Below, piece after piece: positions 62,506 through 64,000 of a stretch of DNA of 64,000 nucleotides. The DNA lies in the NCBI GenBank assembly GCA_039815145.1, contig JBCBZW010000016.1, positions 1 to 64,000 on the forward strand, written 5' to 3'. Under the pieces are notes generated by a model. It had not been told where the DNA came from. It searched no databases and worked only from the letters and a program-made list of their open reading frames with translations. The stretch is from Pseudomonadota bacterium (lineage in GTDB: Bacteria > Pseudomonadota > Gammaproteobacteria > Steroidobacterales > JBCBZW01). Every line of letters begins with the position of its first letter. Position 1 is the stretch's first letter. The position numbers were made by a program, and so were the translations under genes.

Positions 62506-64000
62506 CTAGAAGCTTGCGTTCAAGCGCGCGTAATAGAAGCCGCCCTGCCAGGGCACGATCGAACTCGAGGCGAAGATGCGTCCGCAGCAGAAGTCGTTGT
62601 CGCTGGCGATACGGTCCACCTCATCGGGGAAGGTATCGAAGATGTTGCGACCGCCGACCGTCATGCGCACGTTGTCCGTGATCTGGTAGCTCGCCTCGAG
62701 ATCCACGAACAGCGTGCTGTCGTACTCCTGGATGGACAGGGGAGTGGTGTTGTCCGAGTTGTCGCTCGGGCCGAAGAAGCGGCCGCGGGCGAGCACGCTG
62801 AAGGGACCGACGCTGTGCACGCCCATCACGTTGAAGCGCAGGTTCGGGTCGGCGTTCTCGAAGTCGAACTGAGCCTCCGGGTTCAAGAACTCACTCGCAT
62901 CCGAGCGAAGCTCGTTCTCGTTGTAGTTCATCGAGAACATGAAGTCCGTGGTGCCCGCGCTGCCCCAGGCGACCGGATAGGTGGCCACCACGTCGACGCC
63001 CTGGGTGCGGCTGTCGAAGGCGTTGGTGAAGTAGTTCACCCCACCGATCGATTCGGCCCCCACGACACCCGCGGCCTGCAGGGCGAGGAAGTTATCGAAG
63101 GCGTCGCCGCTGTCCGGATCAGCCGAGACATCGAGGGTCGAGATGGCGTTGAAGCGATCGTCGATGTCGATGCGGTAGAAGTCGACGGTCAGGTCCAGGG
63201 CACCCACGGCGGCCGTGAAGCCCACGGTGAAGCTGTCGCTGGTCTCCGCATCCAGCGGCGATGCGCCCAGGGCCTGAGCAACGGTGCCGGAGGCTGGGAA
63301 CAGACCGGTGGCGACGGGGAAGCCGTTGGGCAGACGCGTGGAGACGTTGGTCGTGCCCTGCTGCCCCGGCGTGGGTGCGCGGAACCCGGTGCCCCAGGAA
63401 CTGCGAACAGCGAAGTTGGGCGCCAGGTAGTAGCGAGCCGCCACCTTGCCCACGGTCACGCTGCCGAAGTCCGAGTAGTCCTCGAAGCGCACGGCGCCTT
63501 GCAGGAGCAGCTTCTCGGTGACGTCGGCGCTCAGATCCAGGTAGACGGCGAAGGAGTCACGCTCATAGGTGTCCGAGAACTCGGGTGAGTAACCCGGGAA
63601 GCCGTTCGAACCGACCCCGACCACGGTGTAGACGGCATCGCTGGCGTCGGCACAGTTGAGGGAAGAGCCGTTGTCGATGACGGCCTGACCCGCTGCGGTG
63701 GCCGTACGTGACGCGACGTCCGCTTCATCCGTACAGAAACCAAAGGGATCCTGAGCCGCGAAGGGACCCGGTGTGTAGGACGCAGGATCGTCTGACTGGC
63801 CCACGTCGTAGCTTTCGTCCAGGTAGGAGACGCCATAGGCGACCACGAGCGGCGACGCCGTACCGATGTCGAACTCACTGGTCATGTCCAGCTGCACCTG
63901 GAACTCTTCGTTGGTGAGCGTGCCCGGGCGGAAGTCCGTCGGCGTGTCCGGCCCCAGCGACGGGTTGATGGTATTGAAGAGGCGATAGTCGATCTCGTTG
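62506..64000 (-). CDS. TonB-dependent receptor, C-terminal part (partial, runs off right edge)
   Basis: About 498 residues are visible; the frame is open to the window edge, so signal peptide, TonB box and plug are missing. What remains is barrel: repeated amphipathic strands such as KLLLQGAVRFEDYSDFGSVTVGKVAARYYLAPNFAVRSSWGTGFRAPTPGQ, the conserved late-barrel segment of the family, and a final strand ending WQGGFYYARLNASF with terminal Phe. The extracellular loops contain two Cys pairs (FCTDEAD...LNCADAS and DFCCGRIF). The ligand is unknown. A weak hairpin follows, then the divergent-free gap before the efflux operon. Confidence 0.9.
   Translation of the reverse strand, partial: NEIDYRLFNTINPSLGPDTPTDFRPGTLTNEEFQVQLDMTSEFDIGTASPLVVAYGVSYLDESYDVGQSDDPASYTPGPFAAQDPFGFCTDEADVASRTATAAGQAVIDNGSSLNCADASDAVYTVVGVGSNGFPGYSPEFSDTYERDSFAVYLDLSADVTEKLLLQGAVRFEDYSDFGSVTVGKVAARYYLAPNFAVRSSWGTGFRAPTPGQQGTTNVSTRLPNGFPVATGLFPASGTVAQALGASPLDAETSDSFTVGFTAAVGALDLTVDFYRIDIDDRFNAISTLDVSADPDSGDAFDNFLALQAAGVVGAESIGGVNYFTNAFDSRTQGVDVVATYPVAWGSAGTTDFMFSMNYNENELRSDASEFLNPEAQFDFENADPNLRFNVMGVHSVGPFSVLARGRFFGPSDNSDNTTPLSIQEYDSTLFVDLEASYQITDNVRMTVGGRNIFDTFPDEVDRIASDNDFCCGRIFASSSIVPWQGGFYYARLNASF

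Noticed and set aside
1-64000. tRNA, rRNA, CRISPR arrays, prophage or transposase genes
   Set aside because: Looked for cloverleaf-like ends, regularly spaced repeats and integrase or transposase motifs by eye; found none. A covariance-model or repeat search could still find something small.

Overview
The window is very GC-rich, densely coded DNA from a Gram-negative bacterium. It carries TonB-dependent receptors, a TtpC-type TonB system, LPXXC-type outer-membrane lipoproteins, an RND pump with TolC partner and c-di-GMP enzymes. The combination fits a gammaproteobacterium, probably marine and perhaps alga-associated. I see no rRNA, tRNA, CRISPR, prophage or intact insertion sequence. Almost all intergenic gaps are short, and many neighbouring genes overlap by 4 bp (ATGA or GTGA).

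Region 1 (1-12.1 kb, minus strand) is a natural-product operon that runs off the left edge. In transcription order it holds a TonB-dependent receptor, an ornithine cyclodeaminase, a prolyl-carrier-protein dehydrogenase, a prolyl-AMP ligase, a stand-alone carrier protein, an NRPS and the start of a second NRPS. The dehydrogenase, ligase and carrier form the classic pyrrole-2-carboxyl-S-PCP cassette of prodigiosin and pyoluteorin pathways. The NRPS adenylation domain has an asparagine-like specificity code and is split, between core motifs A8 and A9, by a complete PP-loop ATPase with Cys-x-x-Cys pairs that resembles N-acetyl-sugar amidotransferases. This is the strongest candidate for something undescribed. 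Upstream on the same strand lies a translationally coupled trio: a double-length UvrA (1884 aa, four ATPase modules), an EamA exporter and a class V PLP enzyme.

Region 2 (20-36 kb) holds a fatty-acid oxidation enzyme, a YfcG-type GST behind an 11-bp hairpin, a histidine phosphatase, a VOC protein and an FHA protein. It then has a complete TonB energising operon (DUF3450, TtpC, ExbB, two ExbDs, TonB, TPR), followed by PBP4 (dacB), an OmpA-like lipoprotein, a sulfurtransferase and an orphan response regulator.

Region 3 (35.8-50 kb) is a catabolic island: an AraC regulator diverging from GH36 alpha-galactosidase, glpD, galT, galK, glpK, a TonB receptor, a sodium:solute symporter and a PhyH dioxygenase. 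Alpha-galactosidase plus both the galactose and glycerol pathways points to an alpha-galactosylglycerol such as floridoside, the red-algal osmolyte. A 165-bp MITE-like element lies between galK and glpK.

Region 4 (50-64 kb) has an XRE regulator with a membrane partner and an apparently leaderless, self-operated promoter, two convergent c-di-GMP enzymes, a small membrane protein, a tripartite RND efflux operon whose TolC is fused to a periplasmic-binding-protein domain, and the end of another TonB receptor.
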